From Gemmatimonadota bacterium (lineage in GTDB: Bacteria > ARS69): DNA of 21,270 nucleotides. The DNA lies in the NCBI GenBank assembly GCA_030747075.1, contig JASLLL010000036.1, forward strand, positions 1 through 21,270. Direction: 5' to 3'. Below the pieces are notes generated by a model. It ran no database searches. It was not told where the DNA came from and was given only the letters and a program-made list of their open reading frames with translations. Position 1 is the first letter of the stretch, and every line of letters begins with the position of its first letter. Both the position numbers and the translations under genes were made by a program. Shown here in pieces: positions 13,766 to 21,270 of the stretch.

Positions 13766-16200
13766 TCCCAATGCGAAGATTCATCAGAACGCGTGCTTTC
13801 CGTCCGACCCAGACTCTCTTGCCTGCGCTCGGGCTCTTGGTGGCCTTCGCCGCTCCCGGGGTCCTTGCGGAGGAGGTGGGGTGGACGCTCTACCCGCCCA
13901 CCGGTGATGTGGCGGAGATCCTGATCTCGGGAGACACCGCATGGATCGGTGCCGGGGGCGGGGTGATTCAGGCGGACTTGACAGACATCGTGTCGGGTGA
14001 GCTCACGCAGACGCGGATTACCGATGATGACGGGCTGGTCTCGCCGGAGATCACGGCCATGGCCTTCGATGGGCTGGGGAATGTGTGGGTCGGGACGCGG
14101 GATGCCGGGATTTCGATCTTTGATCCTCAGGGTCGTCATCTGCGCAATATCAACTCCTTCGAAGCGCTTTGGAGCGATCTTGTGATCGGGATGTCGTCTG
14201 AAGGGAACCGGATGTTCGTGACCTGCGCCGACGATTACTCGGAGACCGGCACGATCGAGGGGGGCGGGTTTACGGTGATCGAGGTGGAGGGAACCGAGTC
14301 GGGCGGAATCGATATCAGCGTCGTGGGGATCGGTGTGCCGCTGGCTGTATGCCGAGAGGTGCTGGCGCTTCCGGGTGAGACCTGGTTTGGATCGAGCGCA
14401 AACGGTCTCTGGCGACGGGATGAGATCCTCGGTCTGGCGCCGGAAGAGGTGCTGACCACGGATGAAGGACTCCTGTCGGACAATGTGACCGGGCTCGCCC
14501 GGGGGCCGCATCCTGATCTCGGCGGGCAGGAGGTGCTCTGGATTGGAACGGCCATGGGTCTCCAGTACTGGGACGGTGCCGCGCTGGATACGGTCGTCAC
14601 TTTTCAGGATCATCCCGTTCACGATCTGGAGTTTGATGGATCGTCGCTTCATGTCATCGTCGAAGATCCTGCCAGTGTCATGGAGAGAGAGATCTTCTCG
14701 ATGAATCTTCTCTCGTCGCCGTTGACTCCCATTCAGGTGGATGCGGTGGCCTGCCTTCCGGACACCGCATATCTGCCTCGGGAAGTCGCCATGAGCGCCG
14801 CGGGGAACATGGTTCTCGGAACGAAGACTGCGGGTTATTCCGTTCATGACGGGGTGACCTGGGTCTGCCCGCGTCCGCTCGGCCCGCACTCGCCCCAGGT
14901 CGCGGATCTCGCCCTGGGGACGGATGGAACGCTATACTTCGGAACCGGAACGAAGGAACCGCCGAAGAAAGGCCGTGGTGTGGGCCTTTTCAGCGACGGC
15001 ATCTGGGGCGTGCTCTCGCGGCAGGATGGTCTCATTCAGGAACTGATCACCGAAGCGGTCGCGTGGCCCGACGGGACGATCTGGTTTGGTTCCAGCGTCA
15101 GCAAGGATGTGGGAGGGGTCAGTCGCTACTTCCCCGACCAGGGGACTTTCGTGAACTACCACAACACATCCTCGGACCCGAGCCATGTCACGCTCGGGAA
15201 GAATGTCGCGACACTGGAACTGGATGCGGCCGGGAACCTCTGGATTGGATATGGGCAACTCGACGGGGGAGTGACCGTCATCGAGTATCCCAGCCTTTCG
15301 ATAACCAACTACCATGTCGTGGACTTCACGGATGCGGGGAACGACCTCATCACCGATCTGGACTTCGACTCCCGGGGGCGCATGTGGATCACCACGAAGA
15401 ACACGGAGTTGAAGCCGGGGCAGTTGTATGTCTTCGATTTTGGGGGGACCCCCTCCGATCCAACGGACGATCTTCCCGCCACCTCCATGAATGTCGCCAA
15501 CGAGATTCACGATCTCGGAACTGTCCACGACATCGAGATTGACGCTTCGGATCGGATCTGGCTTGCGGGGGAGAAGGGGCTGGTACGGGGCGAGATGCTC
15601 CCTGACTTAGCCTCCGAGGCCCGCGCGGACTGGACGATCATGAATCCCACTTCGTCTCAGTCGGGGGGGCGCAATCCGCTGCCGTACCTCGTGGCCGCGC
15701 TGGACTGGAGCGACAACCTCTGGCTGGGCATGGAGACCTCGGGACTCGTGCGGGTGTCTTCGGATGGGTCGCAGTGGACCTGGTTTGACGAGATCGCGGG
15801 GGAACCGCTTCCTGACCAGGCCGTCACGGGGCTGTACATGGACCTCGCCTCGCGGGAGGTCTATGTGGGAACGAAGTCCTCCGGGATTGCCGTGATGGCC
15901 ATGTCGGTGACGGCGACCGGATCCGGTCGCGTGAGATCGTCGCGCCCGTTTCCGAACCCGTGGCGACTGGAGACCGATGGCGCGCTTCAGTTCCAGGGGA
16001 TTCCCGCCGGGGATGTCGTCACGATGAAGGTGTTTACACCCTCCGGGGAAGTCGTGCAGGTGTTCGAAGAACTCTCCGGCGTGAAGTCCTGGGATGGCAG
16101 AAACCGGAACGGCAGTCGCGTCAAGGCGGGCGTCTACATCATTACTGCCGAAGGGGTGGACGGGGTCGTCTACGAGGGTAAGGTGGCGGTACTCCGATGA
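13762..16200 (+). CDS. Secreted beta-propeller protein with FlgD-like C-terminal module
   Basis: The 812-residue protein begins with basic residues and a hydrophobic stretch, then a likely signal-peptidase site after Ala36 (APGVLA/EEVG). Res 40-710 hold repeated propeller blades of the two-component-regulator (Reg_prop) type: short strands such as GLGNVWVGTRDAGISIFD (about 106-123), VLWIGTAMGLQYWDG, GTIWFGSSVSKD, GNLWIGYGQLDGGV and DNLWLGMETSGLVRV. The last 98 residues (715-812) form a FlgD/FN3-like module with RPFPNPW, MKVFTPSGEVV, WDGRNRNGSRVKAGVYI and a final basic strand, the form used as a C-terminal sorting or anchoring domain in FCB-group secreted proteins. No kinase or enzyme domain is present. 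ATG 13762 overlaps the fusion stop (ATGA); ATG 13771 is an alternative. It may be a surface component or a substrate of the locus (inference). Confidence 0.85.
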   Translation: MIPMRRFIRTRAFRPTQTLLPALGLLVAFAAPGVLAEEVGWTLYPPTGDVAEILISGDTAWIGAGGGVIQADLTDIVSGELTQTRITDDDGLVSPEITAMAFDGLGNVWVGTRDAGISIFDPQGRHLRNINSFEALWSDLVIGMSSEGNRMFVTCADDYSETGTIEGGGFTVIEVEGTESGGIDISVVGIGVPLAVCREVLALPGETWFGSSANGLWRRDEILGLAPEEVLTTDEGLLSDNVTGLARGPHPDLGGQEVLWIGTAMGLQYWDGAALDTVVTFQDHPVHDLEFDGSSLHVIVEDPASVMEREIFSMNLLSSPLTPIQVDAVACLPDTAYLPREVAMSAAGNMVLGTKTAGYSVHDGVTWVCPRPLGPHSPQVADLALGTDGTLYFGTGTKEPPKKGRGVGLFSDGIWGVLSRQDGLIQELITEAVAWPDGTIWFGSSVSKDVGGVSRYFPDQGTFVNYHNTSSDPSHVTLGKNVATLELDAAGNLWIGYGQLDGGVTVIEYPSLSITNYHVVDFTDAGNDLITDLDFDSRGRMWITTKNTELKPGQLYVFDFGGTPSDPTDDLPATSMNVANEIHDLGTVHDIEIDASDRIWLAGEKGLVRGEMLPDLASEARADWTIMNPTSSQSGGRNPLPYLVAALDWSDNLWLGMETSGLVRVSSDGSQWTWFDEIAGEPLPDQAVTGLYMDLASREVYVGTKSSGIAVMAMSVTATGSGRVRSSRPFPNPWRLETDGALQFQGIPAGDVVTMKVFTPSGEVVQVFEELSGVKSWDGRNRNGSRVKAGVYIITAEGVDGVVYEGKVAVLR

Positions 16201-16958
16201 CATCCGGACCCGTGGTTCTGGACGGGCATATTCACTGGGGAAAATGGACGGCGGACCGGGATGGGTGGCCCCATTGCGACCTGCCGCTCATTCGGCGCGT
16301 CCTGGATCGATGCGGGATCGATGGCGCGGTCCTGTTCCCCACGGATGCCGCGGATAACGAAGGCCTTGCCCGGGCTCTGGCTCCGGACCCGACCGGGTTC
16401 CATATGTTCGCGTGGGTGGATCCGCACGACCCGGACGGAACGGGCGACTTTCTGGCCGGGCATGGATCTCGCATCGCGGGCCTGAAAATCCACCCGTCGC
16501 TGACTCGGCTTCGCGTGACCGATGACGCCTGGCGGCCGTTTCTGGCCTACGCCTCCCGGTGGCGCCTTCCGGTCATCGTTCACTGTGGCCGCTGGGAAGA
16601 GATGGCGGGGTGGCGCTTCGTTCTGGAAGTGGCGGAACAGTACCCCGACGCCTCCTTCGTGCTGGGCCACATGGGGGGGGACCTTCCGGCTTTCCAGAGG
16701 GACTGCGCGATGGAGATGGCGGAACGGGATCTCCCGAATGCCTTCCTCGGAACGGAGTCGATTCGAGAACACTACTCGTTGCGGTTTGCTCTGGATCGTA
16801 TCGGCCCGGAGAAGATCATCTTCGGAAGTGATTACCCGCTGGGCTGGCCGGCCGCGTACCTGGCTGTGCTGGAGGGAGCCGATCCCACCGAGGAGGAGCG
16901 AGAGCTTGTTCTCGGCGAGAACCTGCTTCGACTGATTCGTCGGCGCCGTGTGGACTGA
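16197..16958 (+). CDS. Amidohydrolase-family metal-dependent hydrolase (Amidohydro_2 type)
   Basis: This 253-residue TIM-barrel protein has the metal ligands of the amidohydrolase superfamily: LDGHIHWG (8-15, the HXH at 11-13), IAGLKIHPSL (93-102), VIVHCGRW (126-133), VLGHMGGD (155-162) and FGSDYPLGWP (209-218, catalytic Asp212). The combination matches PF04909-type decarboxylase/hydrolase proteins (ACMSD-like) of predicted TIM-barrel fold. It lacks a signal peptide, so it is cytoplasmic. Its role in a glycan operon is not obvious: sugar deacetylation, lactone opening or removal of an intermediate are possible but unproven. It overlaps the propeller gene by ATGA and is 18 nt before the next gene, so it is fully inside the transcript. 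An eight-G tract lies within its coding region (16673-16680). Confidence 0.85.
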   Translation: MTSGPVVLDGHIHWGKWTADRDGWPHCDLPLIRRVLDRCGIDGAVLFPTDAADNEGLARALAPDPTGFHMFAWVDPHDPDGTGDFLAGHGSRIAGLKIHPSLTRLRVTDDAWRPFLAYASRWRLPVIVHCGRWEEMAGWRFVLEVAEQYPDASFVLGHMGGDLPAFQRDCAMEMAERDLPNAFLGTESIREHYSLRFALDRIGPEKIIFGSDYPLGWPAAYLAVLEGADPTEEERELVLGENLLRLIRRRRVD

Positions 16959-16965
16959 ACCACTC

Positions 16966-16970
16966 GGAGG
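16966..16970 (+). promoter_or_regulatory. Shine-Dalgarno GGAGG supporting a TTG start
   Basis: GGAGG ends 6 nt before TTG 16977. No ATG or GTG is better placed, and the translated N-terminus LKFLHLCDQNWVG is exactly what a GT4 first strand should look like, so a TTG start is credible. Confidence 0.6.
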
Positions 16971-16976
16971 ATCCGC

Positions 16977-18080
16977 TTGAAGTTCCTCCATCTCTGCGAT
17001 CAAAACTGGGTCGGCATGGCATCCGCCTTTGTGGATGCTCACCGGCGGGCCGGACACGAGGCCCGACTGGTCACGATGGTGGAGTGCGCCAATGAGTTCG
17101 ACGAAGACATCTGCCTTCGCCTGCCGTTCCTGCAGGGAACGGCGCTGCATCTGGCCATGAAGAAAGGAATGGACGCGCTGCACGGGGGGCGCCCCCGCTT
17201 CACGGTGGAGGAAGATGGAGGAGTTCCCCAGTGGAAGCCCCGGGGGGCGGTGGAGCGACTCTTCTTCAAGGCGCGGGAGGAGATTCTCTGGAAACCACGC
17301 ATTGAGCGTGCCATTTGTCGGCATGGTCTTGGCGACTTCGATATCTACCACCTGGAGTCAGGGGTGGGTCTCTATCGGGATGCCCGGTTCCTGCGAGAAG
17401 CGAAGCAGCGTGGCGCGAAGATTGTCTGCTACTACCTCGGCACTGACCTTCGCGACCGGGGTGCCATTCCCGCTGTTCGGGAGATTGCCGATCTGTCGTT
17501 CACCTGCGAGTGGGACCATCTGGGAATCGATTCGTCGCTGGAGTACTTCTTCATTCCGTTTGACGCTTCCCGGTATGAGTACGCGGACCCGGACGCCGGG
17601 CCTCTTCGGATTTCCCACGCCCCCCGAAACCGATGGTACAAGGGAACCGAAACGATCCTCCGCGCGGTGGAACGGGCGCGGTCTCGCGTCGCGGTGGAGA
17701 TTGATCTGATCGAAGGGGTTACGCACGACGAGGCGATTCGTCGGAAGCGACAGTCCAATCTCCTGATCGATCAGGTGGGGAACCACGGGGCCACAGGCTA
17801 CGGCATGAACTCGCTGGAGGCGCTGGCGATGGGGATTCCGTGCATCACTTCCCTGACCTCCTCCCTGGAGCGGAAGCTGGGAGACCACCCGTTCCTGGTG
17901 GCCACGCCGGAGAGCCTGACCGATCTTCTGGTGGAGCTTGCGTCGGATCCTGATCGCCGACGGGAAGCCTCACGCAAGGGCCGCAGCTGGGTGGAGAGCG
18001 TGCATGACGCGGACGCCGTGGTTGCCGGTATCTACGCGCGGTATCGGGAACTCGGCTGGATGGGCGAGGGAGCGTCGTGA
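16977..18080 (+). CDS. GT4-like (GT-B) glycosyltransferase
   Basis: The 367-residue protein starts with TTG (GGAGG 6 nt upstream) and reads KFLHLCDQNWVGMASAFVDAH, followed by GHEARLVTM, as in the N-terminal domain of GT-B enzymes. The C-terminal domain shows RISHAPRNRWYKGTETILRA (211-230), the IEGVTHDEAI strand (245-254) and GYGMNSLEALAMGIPCITS (274-292), which corresponds to the nucleotide-sugar site with Glu281. The middle segment CYYLGTDLRDRG (151-162) is typical of GT4 members that lack strong overall similarity to characterised enzymes. It is more divergent than the GT4 at 2943 and its sugar cannot be predicted. No membrane helices are seen. Its stop and the flippase start share one base (TGATG). 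Confidence 0.82.
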   Translation: MKFLHLCDQNWVGMASAFVDAHRRAGHEARLVTMVECANEFDEDICLRLPFLQGTALHLAMKKGMDALHGGRPRFTVEEDGGVPQWKPRGAVERLFFKAREEILWKPRIERAICRHGLGDFDIYHLESGVGLYRDARFLREAKQRGAKIVCYYLGTDLRDRGAIPAVREIADLSFTCEWDHLGIDSSLEYFFIPFDASRYEYADPDAGPLRISHAPRNRWYKGTETILRAVERARSRVAVEIDLIEGVTHDEAIRRKRQSNLLIDQVGNHGATGYGMNSLEALAMGIPCITSLTSSLERKLGDHPFLVATPESLTDLLVELASDPDRRREASRKGRSWVESVHDADAVVAGIYARYRELGWMGEGAS

Positions 18081-19543
18081 TGCGCGCGAGCGTCACGGTT
18101 GCCCGGCATACGCTGGTCTATGCGAGCGGGTCTGTCGCGGGCGGCGTGACGCGCGCGATTCTCGTCCCCGTCATCTCCCGCATGCTGACGACTTCCGAGT
18201 ACGGCGTGTTCTCCCTGCTTCTGGCGGTCACGAACCTCCTGCATCTTGTGTTTGAGATGGGGTTCGTTACAGCACTCATCCGCTTCCATCATCGAACCAC
18301 GGATGAGGCCGAACGCCAGAGGCTTCGTTCGGCGGTTTTCCTGGCGGTGCCGGTGGCGGACATGCTGATTGTGGTCCCCTGCCTCCTGGCCGCGGCCCCG
18401 ATCTCGCGGATTCTGTTCGGGACTGCGGAGCATGCGCTCGGCGTTTCGCTGGCCGTCGGGACAGCGTTCTTCGCCGCGCAGTTCCAGCTGTTTCTCGGGC
18501 ACCTGAGGGCAGACGATCGATCCAGGGACTTCGCCGTTTTGATGGGGATCAAAGGGGCGGTGACGCTGAGCATCACACTCTATCTGGTGCTCGGGCGGGG
18601 GATGGGCGTCCCGGGCTTTCTGTTGGGGGGGCTGGCCGGACCCGCGGCGGTGGCAGTCATGGCGATCCCGAGGCTTCTTGTGAAGACCGGGGTGGACCTG
18701 CGTGGGGCCGGCGCCCGGCTGAGGGACATGGCGGGATTCGGATTCCCACTGGTTCCCTCAGCACTCGGGCTCTGGATGCTCACTTACCTGGATGTGTACT
18801 TCCTCCGGATTCTCGGAGACCTCTCGCAGGTCGGCGTCTATCAGTACGGAGCGGAACTCTGCCTGCCGCTGGTTCTCGTGATCACTTCCCTGTCGATGGC
18901 ATGGCCGAGTTTTTCGTTTTCCCGGGCACGGGAGGCGGACGGTCCCGAGACCATCGCGCAGGTCTTCCGACACCTGTTCGTGGTGCTCGTGGGAGTGGCC
19001 CTGGGGATTGCTCTCCTTCGCGGCGAACTTCTATCGGTGCTGGGCACGGAAGCCTATGCCGCTTCCGGGCGTGTGATCCCGTTGCTGGCTCTGGCGTCGG
19101 TGTTCTACGGGGCGTCCCAGGTGTTCTCCACGGGATTGCAGGTGGCGGGGAAGACCCGCGTGATGCCGAAGGTGATTCTCGCAGCGGCACTGGGAAATGC
19201 GGCATTGAATCTGGCGCTGATTCCGCAGCTCCACGAGGTGGGGGCGGCCCTGGCCACGGCAATCACCAATCTGCTTCTTTGCGCAGGGATGCTGGTCGGA
19301 TCCCGGCGAGTCTTCCCGATCCCCTTCGAGACAGGACGGCTTCTTCGGATTGTGGTGACGGCGGGGTTCCTTCTCTTCTGCGGGGATGCACTGGGCGCGC
19401 TTCCTCTGGCGGCAGGGATCGCGGCGCGGGTCGGGCTTCTGGCGCTCTTTGGGCCGATGCTTGTGCTGAGCGGGGGAATCTCGCGGGGTGAACTGCGATC
19501 AGTGCCGGGCGTGCTCGGCACCATCATCGGAGGGGACCGGTGA
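18080..19543 (+). CDS. Wzx-like oligosaccharide flippase (MOP superfamily)
   Basis: The 487-residue protein is hydrophobic throughout, with about 12-14 helices, and begins VARHTLVYASGSVAGGVTRAILVPVISRMLTTSEYGVFSLL, the standard opening of polysaccharide-biosynthesis MOP-superfamily exporters (first helix pair and the EYG turn; this segment spans about res 7-47). The conserved second-half pattern appears around GFGFPLVPSALGLWMLTYLDVYFL. It would flip a polyprenyl-diphosphate-linked glycan, or possibly another lipid-linked intermediate, across the inner membrane. ATG 18080 is preferred over GTG 18077 because AGGGAG (18067-18072) is 7 nt from the ATG. It overlaps the upstream stop by one base and the downstream start by GTGA. 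No Wzy or Wzz partner is visible in the window. Confidence 0.87.
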   Translation: MRASVTVARHTLVYASGSVAGGVTRAILVPVISRMLTTSEYGVFSLLLAVTNLLHLVFEMGFVTALIRFHHRTTDEAERQRLRSAVFLAVPVADMLIVVPCLLAAAPISRILFGTAEHALGVSLAVGTAFFAAQFQLFLGHLRADDRSRDFAVLMGIKGAVTLSITLYLVLGRGMGVPGFLLGGLAGPAAVAVMAIPRLLVKTGVDLRGAGARLRDMAGFGFPLVPSALGLWMLTYLDVYFLRILGDLSQVGVYQYGAELCLPLVLVITSLSMAWPSFSFSRAREADGPETIAQVFRHLFVVLVGVALGIALLRGELLSVLGTEAYAASGRVIPLLALASVFYGASQVFSTGLQVAGKTRVMPKVILAAALGNAALNLALIPQLHEVGAALATAITNLLLCAGMLVGSRRVFPIPFETGRLLRIVVTAGFLLFCGDALGALPLAAGIAARVGLLALFGPMLVLSGGISRGELRSVPGVLGTIIGGDR

Positions 19544-20478
19544 AGCTCTCGGTGGTGATCCCCACGCACGGGCGGCGGGACCTTCTGGAGCGGACGCTTC
19601 GGAGTCTGGATTCGGATGCGGACGGGCCGGAGGTCGAAGTGCATGTCGTGGACGATGGCGCCGACGCGGAACTCGATCAGTATGTGGCGGCACTGCCCAT
19701 CAGACTGCGCGTGGATGTCGTGTCTCATCCCGAATGCCGGGGGAGGAGTGTCGCACGGAACTCGGGGATCGACCGGGCCACCGGGGAGGTCCTGGTCTTC
19801 CTCGACGGCGACATGGAGGTGGTTCCCGGATTCCTTGCAGCACACGCTGCGGAGCATTCGGATGGGAACACCGTGGCTCTGGGGACGATCGTGACCACTC
19901 GAGAGATCCGGCACGATGCATTCGTGCGCTATGTGGATTCGCGAGGCGTTCGCAAGGTGAAGCCGGGGGAACGCATTCCCGGGCGGTACTTTCTGTCCGG
20001 GAACTCGTCCGTGTCGCGACCGCTTCTGGATCGTGCGGGGGGGTTTGATGAGGGATTCGCACAGTACGGCGGCGAGGATACGGAAATGGGGTATCGGCTT
20101 GAACAGTCCGGCGCGAGGTTTGTGCACGCAGCGGATGCGGTGTCGGTGCATCTCGACCTGAAGGGAGTGGTCGCGATGGCGCGTCGCCTCCGCGTTTATG
20201 GGGAAACCACGCTGCCCCTCCTCGTGCAGAAGGCTCCGCAGGCCGGGCCGGAACTTCGGCTGGACCTCGTCCACCCGGACTTGCGTGGCGAAAGCACGAT
20301 GGGGACGCGAATGCTCAGCCGGGTCGCCCGGATCTTCTGTCGCCGGACTTTCTGGGAACCGGCCGCACACCTGGCTGCGGTCCTTCCGGGCTTTGTCCGC
20401 GCGGACGCGCTTTTCGATTTCGTCCGGGCGTCCGCGTATCTGGATGGATACCGCCAGCATCTGGAGAAGACCCGGTGA
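19540..20478 (+). CDS. GT2-family glycosyltransferase
   Basis: This 312-residue GT-A enzyme has LSVVIPTHGRRDLLERTL (3-20), VVDDGADAE (36-44), ECRGRSVARNSGID (65-78), VFLDGDMEVVPGFL (86-99; DGD metal site), YFLSGNSSVSRPLLDRAGGFDE (150-171), and YGGEDTEMGYRL (176-187) with the acidic pair expected for the catalytic base region. A basic, partly hydrophobic C-terminal half (about 205-312) has no clear transmembrane segment, so it may attach peripherally to the membrane. The GTG start overlaps the flippase stop (GTGA) and follows GGAGGGG (19529-19535). Like the other GT2 of this operon it probably extends a lipid-linked glycan; its donor is unknown. Its stop overlaps the start of the last gene. 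Confidence 0.88.
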   Translation: MKLSVVIPTHGRRDLLERTLRSLDSDADGPEVEVHVVDDGADAELDQYVAALPIRLRVDVVSHPECRGRSVARNSGIDRATGEVLVFLDGDMEVVPGFLAAHAAEHSDGNTVALGTIVTTREIRHDAFVRYVDSRGVRKVKPGERIPGRYFLSGNSSVSRPLLDRAGGFDEGFAQYGGEDTEMGYRLEQSGARFVHAADAVSVHLDLKGVVAMARRLRVYGETTLPLLVQKAPQAGPELRLDLVHPDLRGESTMGTRMLSRVARIFCRRTFWEPAAHLAAVLPGFVRADALFDFVRASAYLDGYRQHLEKTR

Positions 20479-21270
20479 GACGAACTGCCGCGACGATCTT
20501 CCTGCTCTGCCTTGCGTTGTATGCCCCTTCAATGGGCCGGTTCTTTGTCTCCGATGACTTTCTGAACATGGAACGGAATGTGCTGACTGAGCTTGCGGAT
20601 GTCCGTGCGGCATTCGGAACGGAGGAAGTGGATTTCTACCGACCGATCCCGCGCCTTCACTTCGGCGTGCTCCACGCGGTGGCGGGAGACCGGGTGTTCG
20701 TCTGGAATCTCGTCGGAGTTTTGCTGCATGCCCTTTGCTCACTGGCTGTGGTGCGGCTGGCCTTGAGCCTTCTGGGGGCTGGCCGGGAACGGATCGCTGC
20801 CTGGACGGGCATTCTCTTTGCGGTCCACTTCATCCATGTGGAACCGGTGGTCTGGGCTTCCGGCGTGACCTCGCTCTTTGTGACCCTGTTTCTTCTGGAG
20901 GCGCTGACGGCGTTGCGGCGGTCCCGCGCCTCGGGGCGGATTCGGCACCTTGCGGGGGCTGCCGGTTGGTTTGCGCTGGCGCTTCTGTCAAAGGAGACGG
21001 CGGTGGCGTTTCTTCTTCTCGCCCCCTTGACGATGCTCGTGTGGCCCGTCCCAAGCGGCGGAGTGCGGCGGTTCGGGTGGATCCGGGAGGCGATCCCCTT
21101 TCTCCTGATTCTGGTCGTCTATCTGGCCATCGTTTCGACGGTGGACCGAGGCGGGAGCGCAAGCCCCTACCAGTGGATTCCCGGTGCCCATGTCGCGAGG
21201 AATGCGGCGTTCTTCCTGCTGGGGGGGGTGGCTCCGGTGCGATTCTGGGAAGTGCGCGATGTTCTGGCTG
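20475..21270 (+). CDS. GT-C family membrane protein, TMTC-like (partial, runs off right end)
   Basis: A GTG at 20475 overlaps the previous stop (GTGA) and opens a frame without any stop to the window edge (265 codons). The peptide has an N-terminal helix (about 7-20), FVSDDFLNM (24-32), FYRPIPRLHFGVLH (54-67), FIHVEPVVWASGVTSLFVTL and LLSKETAVAFLLL. The pairs SDD, YRP, HVEPV-W-SG and SKETA are the signature of TMTC-like/TPR-bearing GT-C proteins, which in animals are O-mannosyltransferases and in bacteria are widespread but mostly uncharacterised. Several further hydrophobic segments are present. In the family a C-terminal TPR domain usually follows; it would lie beyond the window. It would use polyprenyl-phosphate sugar made by the DPM-like enzymes of the operon. 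Confidence 0.8.
   Translation, partial: MRRTAATIFLLCLALYAPSMGRFFVSDDFLNMERNVLTELADVRAAFGTEEVDFYRPIPRLHFGVLHAVAGDRVFVWNLVGVLLHALCSLAVVRLALSLLGAGRERIAAWTGILFAVHFIHVEPVVWASGVTSLFVTLFLLEALTALRRSRASGRIRHLAGAAGWFALALLSKETAVAFLLLAPLTMLVWPVPSGGVRRFGWIREAIPFLLILVVYLAIVSTVDRGGSASPYQWIPGAHVARNAAFFLLGGVAPVRFWEVRDVLA

Noticed and set aside
19105-20742. 545-codon minus-strand open frame
   Set aside because: Antisense to the flippase and GT2 genes, which have clear motifs; long antisense frames are common at this GC content.
1-21270. tRNA, rRNA, CRISPR, IS elements, attachment sites
   Set aside because: No cloverleaf-like sequence, repeat-spacer series, transposase motif or terminal inverted repeats were seen while reading both strands.

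Overview
The window is a high-GC bacterial (or bacterium-like) segment made almost entirely of one co-directional surface-glycan operon. GTG and TTG starts are common, Shine-Dalgarno sites are strong, and genes are packed with ATGA/GTGA overlaps. One secreted beta-propeller protein ends in a FlgD-like/T9SS-type C-terminal module. That module, with the deep GC bias, is typical of uncultured FCB-group and neighbouring lineages (for example Eisenbacteria- or Krumholzibacteriota-like genomes). The lineage is an inference from style, not from a marker gene.

Left end (1-1184): a minus-strand flippase-like/LPG_synthase_TM membrane protein (1088-198) is followed on the same strand by a 113-nt spacer and what looks like the start of another gene with a His-rich N-terminus that runs off the window (84-1). 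The spacer carries a compact G-quadruplex motif. A 96-nt divergent intergenic region (1089-1184) separates this from the plus-strand operon and is the only place in the window where a promoter for that operon could lie.

Main operon (1185 to beyond 21270, 17 genes): a membrane-anchored sulfatase-fold protein with Thr in place of the sulfatase Cys; a GT4 and a GT2 glycosyltransferase; a soluble DPM1-like GT2 coupled to a small DUF2304 membrane protein; a GT-C enzyme with C-terminal TPRs; a second DPM1-like GT2; a Gfo/Idh/MocA sugar dehydrogenase; a GtrB/ArnC-like GT2 with two C-terminal helices; a polyprenol-phosphate-mannose-synthase-like GT2; a GT2 fused to a polytopic phosphoglycosyl-transferase-like module; the secreted propeller protein; a metal-dependent amidohydrolase; another GT4; a Wzx-like flippase; another GT2; and a second, truncated GT-C protein of the TMTC-like kind. 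Twelve of the 16 junctions overlap and the other four are 9-19 nt, so this reads as a single translationally coupled transcript.

Working model (inference): the soluble and membrane-tethered GT2 enzymes charge polyprenyl phosphate with sugars. The GT4 and GT2 enzymes assemble a lipid-linked oligosaccharide in the cytoplasm, the flippase moves it out, and the GT-C enzymes use polyprenyl-phosphate sugars on the outer face. The sulfatase-fold protein would decorate the product. No Wzy polymerase, Wzz, ABC exporter or unambiguous initiating phosphoglycosyl transferase is visible. The only PGT-like module lacks its catalytic core. The most unusual items are that GT2-pseudoPGT fusion, the four DPM-like synthases with two GT-C enzymes in one operon, and the exported propeller protein embedded among them. 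No tRNA, rRNA, mobile element or CRISPR array was seen.
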